NCBI GenBank assembly: GCA_025677825.1
Contig: JAIXMO010000015.1
Location: 434,001 to 498,000, forward strand
Length of the DNA stretch: 64,000 nucleotides
Source: Helicostylum pulchrum
Taxonomy: Eukaryota > Mucoromycota > Mucoromycetes > Mucorales > Mucoraceae
Direction: 5' to 3'
In this document: positions 1 through 10,863 of the stretch, in pieces
How positions within the stretch are numbered: position 1 is the first letter of the stretch
Layout of the letters: each line of letters opens with the position of its first letter
Program-made: the position numbers and the translations under genes
Notes under the pieces: generated by a model
Databases searched by the model: none
What the model was told of the DNA's origin: nothing
What the model saw: only the letters and a program-made list of their open reading frames with translations

Positions 1-1268
1 GCGTAAAGATACCTTTTAGTCCAATATATTATAGCTAGTAGTTCTTAAATGTACTATTTTAATTGACATCAATAAAAAAATAAAATAAAATTTAACATAA
101 TTTTGATGTTTGAGCTCTTGCAGAAGAAGATACACAGCATATTGTTTTGTACAATGACTTAGGTGAGCTCAAGGACTATTGCAAGTATCACGATACATTA
201 TTTTTCATAAATTGTCATCTTAAAAACGCGTCTTTTTAAGTGAAGGTTTAGAAGTAACTTTTAAAAAAGGTAATCGAAATAAGATGTTTTCTTTGTATAA
301 TTAAACGTCAGGAAATGGTTTTTTTTCCTACGTCACTTAGTAAAAGTTACTCCTTAGGATGTTGTCTTTAATACCAAAATTTAAAACTACTTGTTGTTTT
401 ATTTTTTTTTCGATTTTGCATATTTTTTTTCCAGTTGATCATTTTTGATAATTTCCGGCCATTTTGGTGGGCCAACCCCTTTTGTGTTTTGTGCTTATTT
501 GGAAATTGCTCCTGATTCAATTTGACTCTCTTTGTGGAAAAAACAATGATAATAAAGTGCTCTTTTAGGCGCACTTAATCCATCTAAACTTGTATTTTTT
601 AGTAAAAACACTGACCGAGTAATCATCGTTTTAGACGTTTTTTTTTTCGCTCAAATTTGAATTATGCTGTCCTTAAATTGGTGGTTTCTTTAAAGCGCGT
701 TTTCTCGCCCAGTTTTAGACGTAGCACTTTTATTTATGAATATCCAATATATAGTTTTTAAATATCTACATTCGGTGCTATAATTAAACACGGTAATAAA
801 AAACTATATTTTACGTAATCGCGAAACTCTGAAAATGGTTACACAATATTACACTAAAAAAGTGTATTTTTTTACCCAGAAAAAAAACGTCTAAAACAGC
901 GATTACTCTTTCAGTTTTTGTAGTTGAGGTATGATTTAAAATAATTTAGAAGTGTCTAAACGAGTTCTATATTATGCATTTTTTCCCCACAAAAATAGGA
1001 AAATTGGATCTGAAGTAAATATAAAATAACTACAAAAATACAAAAAAGGTTGACCCCCAAAAATGAAAATCGAAAAAAAAACAAGAAAGCTCGTTTTTAA
1101 TTTTTTTTTATCAGTGATTTCTTATGCGAGCGATTATTTAAACTCAGGTATTTCACTGAGCTTTTTTCTTTAGAAGTAATTATCCACTGCACGATAATAA
1201 GGGTATATTCGATAGAAAGGTGGATGCCTTTCACATTTCGGTCACCCTTAAATAGAGCCACTACTGTA
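1..1268 (+). mobile_element. Right portion of a TIR transposon (MITE family), cut by window start
   Basis: The right end reads CACCCTTAAATAGAGCCACT then ACTGTA at about 1243-1268. This is the complement of the family terminus CAGTAGCGGCTCTATTTA found elsewhere in the window. Internal blocks match other members: the 'gagctcttgcag' block at 112-123 recurs near 16705, 18810 and (inverted) 27090. The 'ggttgacccc' block near 1048 recurs near 26735. The block at 790-820 recurs on both sides of the 7.7 kb insertion at 18971-26659. No transposase is encoded; short ORFs here are not convincing. 1269-1610 is an ordinary AT-rich spacer and promoter for the next gene. Confidence 0.75.
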
Positions 1269-1610
1269 TACGTATACGAGGTTAACCTATTACTGTAAAC
1301 AGAGCGACTCTCTTGATGTTTACTACCATCATTTGAACTGGCTCAGATAATATTGAATTTGCTATTCGATTCTACCACATCCTCTAAACAGAGTGGCTTA
1401 TCAAACTCTATACTACCTTCTCTTTTGATCTTTAAGTAATCTAGTATAAGTTACAAAGTTATCTGGGTACTTGCTTAATTTTACATAAAATGAGGTGCAC
1501 GTATCTTTTTGCCAAAGGTAGAAAAATATTTCACGGCTGTGCTCTAACAAAAACATTTTTTTATTTTTCTTTTCTTTGTTGTATACGTGTTGTACCTTTA
1601 AAAAAAAGTA

Positions 1611-2601
1611 ATGGCTCAGGGAACAGGTATTAACTCTTCCATAACTTTAGAAGGTTCTTCTTCTTTAATTGTTCAGTTCTTTGGTAAGTTTTTTTTCTTT
1701 CTATTAAACTCGATAAATACTAACTAACTTTTTTTTATTTTTCTTTTTTTTTTTTAAAAAAAAGAGTGTGGTCTTAACAGGTAACGCATATTGTCAATTC
1801 ACTCTCTTTTTTTACATGTAAATATGCTAAACCATTAAAACTAGCATATTAATGTTGCGTGGATTATACCCAGAAGATTACTTTAAAATGACAACGAAAT
1901 ATGGAATCAAAGTATACTCTTCAAATAATCCTGAATTGACAGCCTATATCGAAAAAATCATTAGTCAACTAAAGAGTAAAAAGAAAAAGAGAAAATTACA
2001 TATTATGCTATTTTCAACCAACTTAACCAATTTTTTTTTTTTTTTTTGTATTCTAGTTTGGTTAGCCAGTAACACTGTTAGTAAATTTGTCATTGTTATT
2101 TCTTCTGCCGAAACTTTGGAGGTTGTTGAAAGATGGCATTTTGACATTCAAGTGAACGGAGAGAATGGTCTGCCAATGGCAGAGAATGTACCTCCGGCAG
2201 AGTAAAAATTACTTAAAGAAAAAATAACTGGGAACTATAAACTGATTTTCTCTTTCTGTAGGGCAGAAATAATTAAAAGACGTACTGTATTACAAATTCA
2301 AACTGTTTTACGTCAAATTTCTTCTAGTGTATCTTATTTACCATCGTTAGAAGGAGATGAATGTAAGTCTTTTTTTTTTTGTTTTTTTTTCGTAATGATT
2401 TGACAATTTTATACATATATGATAGATACATTCAAAGTGCTTGTGTATGCAGATAAAGATGTCGAGGTTCCAACTTTATGGGCAGATAGTGGACCTAGTT
2501 TAATTGCAGGTGGCGGAGAACACGTACGATTAAAGTCAATCTCTACACTTGTTCACAACGTAGAGTCATTTGTTGCGTATAAAATGACTGATTCGTTTTA
2601 A
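1611..2601 (+). CDS. MAD2: Spindle assembly checkpoint protein Mad2 (HORMA domain)
   Basis: Six exons: 1611-1683, 1765-1780 (a 16-base microexon), 1845-1975, 2057-2201, 2262-2362 and 2426-2601. Joined, they give 213 residues, close to the usual Mad2 length of 200-210. The whole protein is one HORMA domain. Recognisable stretches are TLEGSSSLIVQFFE at the N-terminus, NSILMLRGLYPEDYF, and FKVLVYADKDVEVPTLW followed by the C-terminal safety-belt region ending VAYKMTDSF. Mad2 binds Cdc20 at unattached kinetochores and blocks the anaphase-promoting complex; that role is from family knowledge. The ATG follows a short A-rich leader and matches the family start. All introns have GT-AG ends and phases agree. 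Identification is firm. Confidence 0.93.
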
Positions 2602-2746
2602 ACCTTATATATATATATATATACAAACTCTCACACACACATATATACACACAACTCGCAAAAAATAAAAAAAATATTGCATTTACCAAAGAAAAAAAAA
2701 GTTTGAAAATCAAATCTATTATTATTTGTTACATGTCTTTTTTTTT

Positions 2747-4412
2747 TTATCCTTCTTGACCAAAGTCTTGCGTAAATTCAACATGCTGTGTAATACCTGC
2801 TTCATTGACAGTAGGTCGAGAACTTTGGACGGCCTTTAAAAAGTCTTGAATGGTTAATTCAGGTTCCAATAATTGATCTCCTTCAATATCCATCCAATTC
2901 ATGACTCTCGCATCAGGATCACCTGGTGAACAAGGTGTAAAATATTCACGAACTGTGCCTGGATTAGTTCGACAAGGTGCCACGACGGACTTGAAATGAG
3001 TAGCAGATTGCACTTTACGAATAGGTTGCATTAAAGCATCTCTTACTAACACTGCAATATCAGATCCAGAATAACTAAATAAAAATCATGTTGGTTCACT
3101 GTCCTACTTTTTTTGTTTTTGTAAAAAAAACACTCTCTATATATCTTTACCCGTCAGTTAAGTCAGCAAGTTGCTTGTATTCAGCTTGTCCTAATGTACA
3201 AGGGGTATTTCCAATATTAAGAGCGAACAAATTGGCACGAGCATTGACCTCAGGAAGAGGAATATAAATACGTCTTTCAAATCTTCTTCTAATAGCAGCA
3301 TCTAACTGCCAAGGTATATTGGTAGCACCAAGAACAAGTACACCATCCATATCATTTCCTACACCATTCATCTGTACCAAGAACTCAGTCTTGATACGAC
3401 GCGAGGCTTCTGATTCACCTTCACCTCTTGACCCACAAAGCGAATCAACTTCATCAATGAATACAATCGCAGGTTTATTCTCTCTTGCCATTTGAAACAA
3501 TTGTTTTACTAATCTTTCACTCTCTCCTAACCATTTCGAAACTAAATCCGACGATGAAACCGAAAAGAAGGTAGCGTTGGATTCAGTAGCTACTGCTTTT
3601 GCCAAGTAAGATTTACCGGTACCGGGAGGTCCATAAAGTAAAATACCACGCCAAGGCTTACGTTGTCCTGTAAACAAATGGGGAAACTTGATGGGAAGAA
3701 TAACAGCTTCTTTTAATGCTTCCTTTGCTAATTCTAAGCCAGCAACATCGTTCCAACTGACATTAGGCTTTTCGGTCAAGATAGCACCTATTTTTTTTTG
3801 GGGGTCGTTTACTAATAGTCTAATATATTACACATATAATCTTACCACTTAAACTAGCTCGCATCTTTTTCATATCAGCATCATCTTCATTTTCTTCAGT
3901 TTTATCAGACCCTCTATTTTTTTTTTAAAAAAAGATCAACCAACTGCATAAAAATATATAAGGTACAAGAAATGCTTACAGTTTTTTAGTTTTACCAGCT
4001 GCACCACTTGTAGGACTAGCAGTCTGTTTCGTTTCTTCTTGAGCATTTAAAAATTCCTTTAGAGTTTCTGCCCTGTTTAAATATTCCATAAGTTTTACAC
4101 GAATGCGTTCCTTTAACTTGTCATTCTTTTCATCTTGAAAAAAAAAAGAACAAGGTTAGTTTTAAAAGAAGAAGTAAAAAAGGAAAGAACTATTTACATC
4201 GAATAGCTGTCATGAAATATTCTAGACAATTTTGGTATAAACTATATGCTTCTTTATAGTTCTCTTTATGATCTTCTTCTGTTGCCCTTTTAGCAATGTC
4301 AATAGCTTTCTATATTTTTAAAAAAAAAGTTCGTTAAGCATCCTTTTTTTCATCTATTTTATAAAAAGATGACAAACTTTATACTTACCGTGAGAAAGTC
4401 TGTATTCGACAT
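2747..4412 (-). CDS. VPS4: ESCRT AAA ATPase Vps4
   Basis: Six exons on the minus strand: 4412-4389, 4309-4198, 4133-3980, 3913-3846, 3787-3151 and 3074-2747. They encode 440 residues, the expected family length. The N-terminal ~75 residues form an MIT domain ([20 protein letters not shown]), followed by a charged linker. The AAA domain has Walker [14 protein letters not shown], Walker [11 protein letters not shown], and arginine fingers in the [11 protein letters not shown] segment. The C-terminal beta domain and helix follow. Vps4 disassembles ESCRT-III polymers in multivesicular-body sorting, cytokinesis and membrane repair. The first exon codes only eight residues. The gene is divergent from CLPTM1, with 378 bp between start codons. 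CHMP7, an ESCRT-III subunit, lies at the far end of the window. Confidence 0.95.
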
Positions 4413-4790
4413 TATATTCGTGTTTTTTTTTCTTGTAATAAAAAAGAGAAAAAGAGAAAAAAAAATGGGTTTGCCCGAGGCTTTCTTTTTTACTGCAGAA
4501 AAAATACACGTACGAAAAAAAAAAAAGACTGGAAGAATATTTATGCAGCAGCAAATCGTCCTTGAAATTGGTTTCCGTCATGTGAGAACCTTTTATCTTT
4601 ACCTACTTGGAACAAGTTACTATCGTCACTGTACCTTTAAAACGCTATTGTGGCAAATATCCTACTTTCTCTTTTGGTTTTTTTTGTTAGCTTGACGTTT
4701 CACACTCGGAGACTCAACTGTGAAAGCAACATTTTTTTCAAAAAAAATAAATCATTTTTTTTTTTTTGTACTTCTTCTTTTTTTTTTAAT
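4413..4790. promoter_or_regulatory. Shared intergenic region between VPS4 and CLPTM1
   Basis: This 378 bp gap separates the divergent start codons of VPS4 and CLPTM1 and must hold both promoters. It has long A and T runs (4426-4470, 4516-4526, 4740-4790) and short overlapping ORFs on both strands that have no protein-like composition. No defined factor site can be named from sequence alone. Confidence 0.5.
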
Positions 4791-7046
4791 ATGGCAGACG
4801 ACAATAAAGTGGCTGCTCCAGTCGTTGGTCCTGCGACTACAGCTCAAGGTCCTCAAGAAAAGACGTTTTTACAAAAGTATGGTGGATCGATCGCGCAGAT
4901 GGTCATTTTCTGGTTAGTGATGCAGTTAGTAACAAAAGGTAAAAACATAATCTATTCGAAAATGTCAAAAATTAAAAATTATTTTTAAGGTTTCCAAACT
5001 TCTGTCGATGTTACAACTAAACCTGATGTAACCTCTGATGATGCTACTACTAAACCTGCTCTTGAATTCATTCCTGGCGTAAGCACACTTCGTGATTACG
5101 CTAATGTACCCGACAATGTATTTTACTTTACTAATCCTTCTCTTCCTCTTTCCGATGTCGCTGATACCTACGTACCTCTCTGGCCTCACCAAACTCCTAT
5201 GGATGTTACTGTATTTGTAAGTGAAGACGAATATTTCACTGACTATCAAAGACAACCTGACTGGACAACGACTGATATTTACTACGGTGAAGATTTTGAA
5301 CCTAGAGAACATAAAATTGAAATTCCTGCTACAAAGGTATATATAATTGATTCGATCTTTTTTAACGTACCCAATTAATTATTTATAATTAGTCGATTCA
5401 ACATAACGGTACCGTCTATGCTCATATCTTTGTTTCACAAGCTGGAAAACCATTAGATCCAACCAAACAGGGTTTTGTCCCTGATGCTACCGTTTACGCC
5501 AGACATGGTAACACGAATTTTCATTTGTAAAACCCCAACCAAATTTTTAACTAATCAAGCTTCTTTAAAAAAAAAAAAAAAGCTTTGACCAAATTTTACC
5601 CTCAGAAATCTGTTGTCAAACAAAAGAAATTATTGGGTAAGTCTGAACAACATGAAGAAGAAGTGGAGGAGGAAGAGGAGAAAAATGTTGAAAGTATCCC
5701 TGTACAAGAACAGCAACATGAAGACGAAAGTGCTGCAGGAAGTATTGTTGGTCTTGGTGCTGGTCTTATCGGTAACTTGACTCGTCGTGCACCTTTAGTA
5801 GCTTACTGGCACCCCAATGTCACTTTAAGTTTGGTTAGTAACAGTAAAGCACCTCTCCCCAAGAACGGTTTACAACCACCTGTCATGAGACACGTTCAAT
5901 TTGATTACGGTCTTTCTCGTAAACCTAACAACAAGGTTGGTTTCTACCGCCCTATCTTGTTCCCTAACGATTTCTGGGTTCTTCAACAAAATGCCTATGC
6001 TATTAACGAAACTATCACTACTTTACCTTTAAATATTCGTGTTGAACCTATTTCAATGTGGAAGTTTAATATCTATGCTACTTTGGACGAATCCATGAAA
6101 CAACAATCTCAAAGTGCGCTTGGAGGTATGACCAGTGGAGATATGGATGAAGTAAAACGTATGTTTATCGAAACCAACCCTATTCTTTTGGGCACAACCA
6201 TTGCTGTCAGTTGTCTTCATTCATTGTTTGAAATGCTTGCCTTCAAAAACGATATTGCATTCTGGAAACAAAAATCCAATAGTGCTGGTATCTCTGTTCG
6301 TACATTGATTGTCAATATCTTTTTCCAAATTGTTATTTTCCTCTACTTGTTTGATAACAACCAAGAAACCTCTTGGATGGTGTTGATTAGTCAAGGTTTT
6401 GGTTTGGTTATTGAGTTATGGAAGGTGTTTAAGGCTCTCAAGTATGAATTGATCTGGACTCCTGGTTCTCTTATTCCTTCTTTAGGTCAACAAGCTGTAG
6501 AACAAACTGATGTAGAAGATGAAACTGCTAAATATGATGCTATTGCATTCAAGTACTTGAAGTGGCTTTCATATCCTTTATTGGCTGGTTATGCCATGTA
6601 CTCCTTGTATTATGATGAACACAAGAGTTGGTATTCCTTTGTTATTCATACTTTGGTCCAATTCGTGTACATGTTTGGTTTTATTACCATGTTACCTCAA
6701 TTGTATATTAACTATCGTCTCAAGAGTGTAAGTTATATTTTGTTTTATTTGAAGACAAGAACATATTACTTATTATTTTAAAAAATAGGTTGCACATATG
6801 CCTTGGAAGACATTAATGTATAAGTCACTCAATACCTTCATTGATGATTTATTCGCATTTGTTATCAAGATGCCTACTTTGCATAGACTTGCTTGTCTTC
6901 GTGATGATTTCGTATTTTTTGTATATATTTATCAAAGACACGCTTATAAAGTTGATCCCACTCGCGCCAATGAATATGGTCAAGTAGGAGGTCCTGAAGA
7001 TAAAAACGAATCCGAGAAGGATAAGGAATCCAAGAAAGATAAATAA
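4791..7046 (+). CDS. CLPTM1: CLPTM1-family multipass membrane protein
   Basis: Five exons: 4791-4938, 4990-5336, 5393-5507, 5583-6727 and 6789-7046. Joined length is 670 residues, typical of CLPTM1. The N-terminus has one hydrophobic segment (IAQMVIFWLVMQLV) followed by a large lumenal domain with FVSEDEYF and WTTTDIYYG. The C-terminal half carries the family signature HSLFEMLAFKNDIAFWK and several membrane segments, then the conserved MPWKTLMYKSLNTFIDDLFAF and FVYIYQRHAYKVDPTRANEY. The tail is lysine and glutamate rich. Animal CLPTM1 acts in ER/Golgi retention and in lipid or receptor trafficking; the fungal role is not established. An acidic insertion (EEEVEEEEE) lies in the lumenal domain at about residues 225-235. 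Confidence 0.93.
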
Positions 7047-7136
7047 GTTTTCTTTTTTAAAAAAAAAAATAAAGAGTGATTTCTGACTGAATTTATTGTT
7101 ATATATTTTCCTTTTTTTTTGTGTTGTATAAAAAAT

Positions 7137-7523
7137 CTAAATACGTTCAAGAGCTTCCATAATAGAGATACTGTTACCACGAATAACCTATTATAATATA
7201 AAATATTAAAAAAAAACTGATTCATGTTATGATTAAAAAAAAAGAATAAATGTATATTACCACCATGCCGATATTGTGTTTTTCAGTTGCACTAATCTCT
7301 TCGATAGTTTCATCCAAAACAATGTTCATGAAAGGATCGAAACCACGGAGAACACCGCTCACCTTACGGTTTCCGTTTAATTGAAGTGAAAGACGCTTGT
7401 CCATGTACCTAATGATGAAAAAAAGAAGAAAAAATTAATTAGTAAAAAAAAAAAAAAAAAAGATCGATGAATTGCATTCATCTATACGTACTTTTTCAAT
7501 TCTGGTGTAGTTGTCTTTCCCAT
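7137..7523 (-). CDS. SMX2: Small nuclear ribonucleoprotein SmG
   Basis: Three exons: 7523-7492, 7408-7261 and 7187-7137. They encode 76 residues, the same size as metazoan SmG. The Sm fold is complete: [20 protein letters not shown], then [20 protein letters not shown] (Sm1) and [20 protein letters not shown] (Sm2). SmG is one of seven proteins in the Sm ring on spliceosomal snRNAs. Two introns interrupt a gene of only 231 coding bases. Upstream (7524-7700) is A-rich and looks like leader or promoter sequence. Very secure by motif and length. Confidence 0.94.
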
Positions 7524-8674
7524 TTTATATTAGCCTAAATACAGATTAAAAATAAAAAAAACGCGTGTTATTATAATGCAAAGCCATGTTCATTATTCAA
7601 TACGAACCTGTTTTGATTATTTAGCTATTAGGGTAAGAAAAAAAAAAGAAATTGTAAGAAAAAAAAAGTTTGTTCCCGCTTATTTTTCAGCTTTTTTTTT
7701 TCTCGTTTGAAGTACGTCATCAAATCAATATCTTTGAAAGAGTAGTAGCGGATGCATCTTGTAGAATGGACGTTGTGAAAGTAGATAGTAGTCTATAATG
7801 ACGTGTGCTTTTTGTCACTGGTGTATTATTAAAAAAAGCTAATTGTAATTGAGAAATATGTGTATAATACAGTGTATACTGTATACGTACACAGTATTTT
7901 AAAAGCAAGCAAAGGTTATAATTTGCGTCTCTGACACTATAAAAGTACGGGCCTTTTTTTTGTTTTTCTCTCTTAGTGCTCAATTATCACTAGACTACTT
8001 TTACAACAAGAAACCAATAGCTCCTGTTTCCTCTTACTGCCAAAAAAAAAAGAGTTGTTTTTATCAAGTATTATGGCGCATCTTTTCAAAAACATCACAT
8101 CTTAACTCTCCTGCGTGGGGGTTTTTTTTAGAATATCATGCACTACGGCGCATGTCTCTATTGAAGAAAATGCTTCTCGCAAGTCTATTTAGATTATTTT
8201 TTATCCCCTCACTGTTGAAGCGGATGACACTACAATATTCAGTGTCTTTTGTTGCTCTCTTTGCTAGCGGATGCCTATCCTTCGCCTAATTTAACGGATG
8301 AAGTAGCGTCTGCCGACTTATAATCTTACCTTTAAAGGTACTATTACAACTTCAAAGAGTTAGAAGGCTCGGAGACAAGCTTTGGCAATGGGAGGTCAAC
8401 TCTAACAGAGTGTTTTCAGACAATCAAAAGCGTAAAGAAGTAAATGGAATTCAACTGACAAGATTAAAAAACGTACTTCGCTCCTTGCTGGGAAGTACAA
8501 AATTAACCACATTGCTTTAACATCATATCAGAAGTCTTGCTGAATCAGGAACAGTGTCTCAATTTTTGGCTGATAGAAAACACAGTCGATTCTATCAATT
8601 ATATTCCCAAAAATAGAAAATGATTTTTATTTATTTATATTTTTCCTTTGCATTTTTTTTTCTTTCTTCTCATT
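7524..8674. other. Intergenic region with a decayed coding relic near 8300-8620
   Basis: 1.15 kb lies between SmG and MED8. Most is AT-rich and shows no gene. Between about 8300 and 8620 the plus strand reads as protein only if frame changes are allowed. Pieces such as YKINHIALTSYQKS and, in another frame, SGTVSQFLADRKHSRFYQLY run up to a stop at 8617. This looks like the tail of an old transposon or other lost gene, but I cannot name the family. A short ORF at 7960-8289 has no recognisable features. The last ~50 bp are the T-rich MED8 promoter. Confidence 0.35.
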
Positions 8675-9436
8675 ATGGACAATTCACAAATTCAAGCAAC
8701 TTTGGATCCTAACACTTACCAAGAACTGGAAGCACTGCGAGGAAAACTATGGTCACTGCAAGAGACCTTTTCAACTCATTTAGCTTCGTTGACAGAACCT
8801 AGATACCCGTTTAACTGGCCTGATCTTTTAAACAAATTCAACATGTTGACAGCAAAGTTCGCGTCATTATCAGAAGATTTTTATAGTTATACAGAAACAG
8901 GAAGTAATGCCACTCTACCTAAACTTATGTTACATCCCTATGTACCAACAACCAAAGAAAGTGATACCAATATCCTTAGTGTCCTACTTCGTACCAAACT
9001 TATTCCTGATATCGAGAAACTGGAAGCAGATACACAGGCTACGATCTCCTTAGAATTACAAATGGATTCAAACTTAAACAATGGCTTTGCTGGTAAAAAT
9101 GTCGACGATGAACAATTGATTCAAACACAATTAAAACAATGGAATCAGTTACTTCAACGACATGATAGATTAGCTGTAGATGCCACACAGTTTGTTTCGG
9201 AATTAGCGTCTGATCATAAACCAAACTTTTTGTTACGATACGAAGATCAGGCAGATGAATCCGAAGACGAAGATATGGAAGAAGAAGAAGAGCAGGAATG
9301 GGAAAAGCTGGGGTTCCCGTCTGAAGATATTTGGAAAAAGTGGAAATTAGAATGTATGATGAATTTTTATAGTAGTGGAAAGAGTGAGGTGGTTGGCAGT
9401 GATGTTAAAAAGTTAGCTACCGCTGTAAAGAAATAG
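8675..9436 (+). CDS. MED8: Mediator complex subunit 8
   Basis: Single exon of 253 residues from the ATG at 8675. An in-frame ATG 27 bases upstream adds only a phenylalanine/leucine-rich stretch, so the downstream start is preferred. The N-terminal half matches Med8: LEALRGKLWSLQETFSTHLA, WPDLLNKFNMLTAKFASLSEDFYSY, LPKLMLHPYVP and VLLRTKLIPDIEKLE. Med8 is a head-module subunit that contacts TBP and RNA polymerase II. The C-terminal part has a long glutamate/aspartate run (about residues 190-210) and then WEKLGFPSEDIWKKWKLECMMNFYSSG, a common Med8 tail. Identification is from motif memory and is good but not absolute. Confidence 0.85.
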   Translation: MDNSQIQATLDPNTYQELEALRGKLWSLQETFSTHLASLTEPRYPFNWPDLLNKFNMLTAKFASLSEDFYSYTETGSNATLPKLMLHPYVPTTKESDTNILSVLLRTKLIPDIEKLEADTQATISLELQMDSNLNNGFAGKNVDDEQLIQTQLKQWNQLLQRHDRLAVDATQFVSELASDHKPNFLLRYEDQADESEDEDMEEEEEQEWEKLGFPSEDIWKKWKLECMMNFYSSGKSEVVGSDVKKLATAVKK

Positions 9437-10142
9437 AACCTGTATTTTTTTTTTATCAAGAATAAAAGCAATATACGTTACTTACAGTGAATTAAACGAT
9501 AAAGATGATCTTTTAGAGTTTGCATATTTTTTATCCATGTTTTATTTTACCCAGTGACTTGATCCGATTTATCGTTATTTTTCAAAAATGATGTAGATGA
9601 GTAGCTGCAGGTGGATACATGTATACTCTGTAGACTGACTTTATTATATCATCTGCCAAGAATCATATTAGCCATGCCATGTTTGCTTTTTAGGATTACC
9701 ATAATAAATCTCTTATACGAATTCCATCCTGTCTGAATTCTCTTCCATTTAAAAATTGTAATCGTTAATTTTTGCACAGGGTAGAAAATTACAGAGATGT
9801 TTAGTTTTCAAATACTGTAGTATATTCGCTTATAGTAGGTGTACGCTCTATTTACGCGCTCAAAAAAGAAAGTGCGGTGTATTACTTTTTTGCGTACCTT
9901 TATAAAGTGCTGAAAAAAGTAGCCTTAACTTTAAAGTATTACATTCGAGTAGACTACATTTGAGTGTTTCGTAGCAAGTGATCTTATGCACGGGAGTTGC
10001 TTTGAACCGCATCCGTTCGTACGGACATAAAAAGAAACAAAATAATAATGAAAAATATAAGATATGCTTCAGCTTATTTAAAAGGTTCACACATAAAAAA
10101 AAATACTTACTGGTGTAAGAAAGACAAGTAATTTATTAGGAC
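9437..10142. other. AT-rich intergenic region, no gene seen
   Basis: 700 bp holding the MED8 3' end and unassigned AT-rich sequence. A 76-codon minus-strand ORF at 9860-10090 has no protein-like features and is ignored. Confidence 0.5.
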
Positions 10143-10657
10143 TTGTCATACAAGAAGTTAAGCAAACGTCATACTTTTTTGCATGAACTTGTAAATAGAA
10201 CGTGCGCCCAAAAAATAACTGATCTAAGAAAGCTCGTAAAACACAAAAAGGTTTTTGTGGAACCATTTCCTGATGTTGAGATGAAGGAAGCTCCTTTTAA
10301 AGCTGAAAGGATAGTTGATTATAGTACCTACACTGAAGAAGATGGTAGAAAGTATTTTTACTTTTTAACTGAAAAGCTTTGACTCCGAACAGTCAAGGCA
10401 GCAAATAACAATTACCATACCGCACTCACATGGAAACAAGCGTACAACCATGACCCAAAAAAAAAAACGGCCTTAAAAAAACTAACCATACTGTCAACAG
10501 ACCTATTAGTCGATTAAATGAAAAACACAAAGACCATCCTAAAAACCTTGTTCGATGAGGATAACACAGTAACGATAAACGACGCGGTTCAAAGACTTTT
10601 GCTGGTTTGAAAATAAACAAATCTAGCGTAGTCAAGTTTATGAAGAAGGAATGTTAG
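10143..10657 (+). pseudogene. Decayed N-terminal part of a Tc1-like transposase
   Basis: Reading from 10143 through an in-frame TGA at 10381 gives KAANNNYHTALTWKQAYNHD, a helix-turn-helix segment typical of the N-terminus of Tc1/mariner-type transposases abundant in Mucorales. Further on, RPISRLNEKHKDH, KTLFDEDNTVTINDAVQRLL and INKSSVVKFMKKEC continue the pattern, but in three different frames. At least two frameshifts and several stops are therefore present. No DDE catalytic domain follows. It is a dead fragment. Family assignment is from recalled motif patterns and should be tested by a protein search. Confidence 0.6.
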
Positions 10658-10863
10658 CTTGTATTAAACTAAAATATCCGACAAGTAAAACCACATTGCA
10701 TTATAGCACCAACTCGTGAAGGGATAAAAAAAAAGACGCAGCTTATATGCTTGAGTAACGTTACATCTTCCTTTTTTTTAAAAAAATAAATATGTACGCA
10801 CCTATTTTCTCCCCTTCTCCTTTTCCCTTCTTCTTTCTTTTTTTTTAAAAAAAAAATAACAAA
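10658..10863. promoter_or_regulatory. Spacer and promoter before the orphan ORF
   Basis: Short spacer with a strongly T-rich tract (10800-10848) followed by an A run and then the ATG at 10864. This resembles the pyrimidine-rich leaders before other genes in the window. Confidence 0.35.

Noticed and set aside
8648..8674. Upstream ATG for MED8
   Set aside because: It would add a Phe/Leu run encoded by the T-rich leader; the family N-terminus fits the ATG at 8675.
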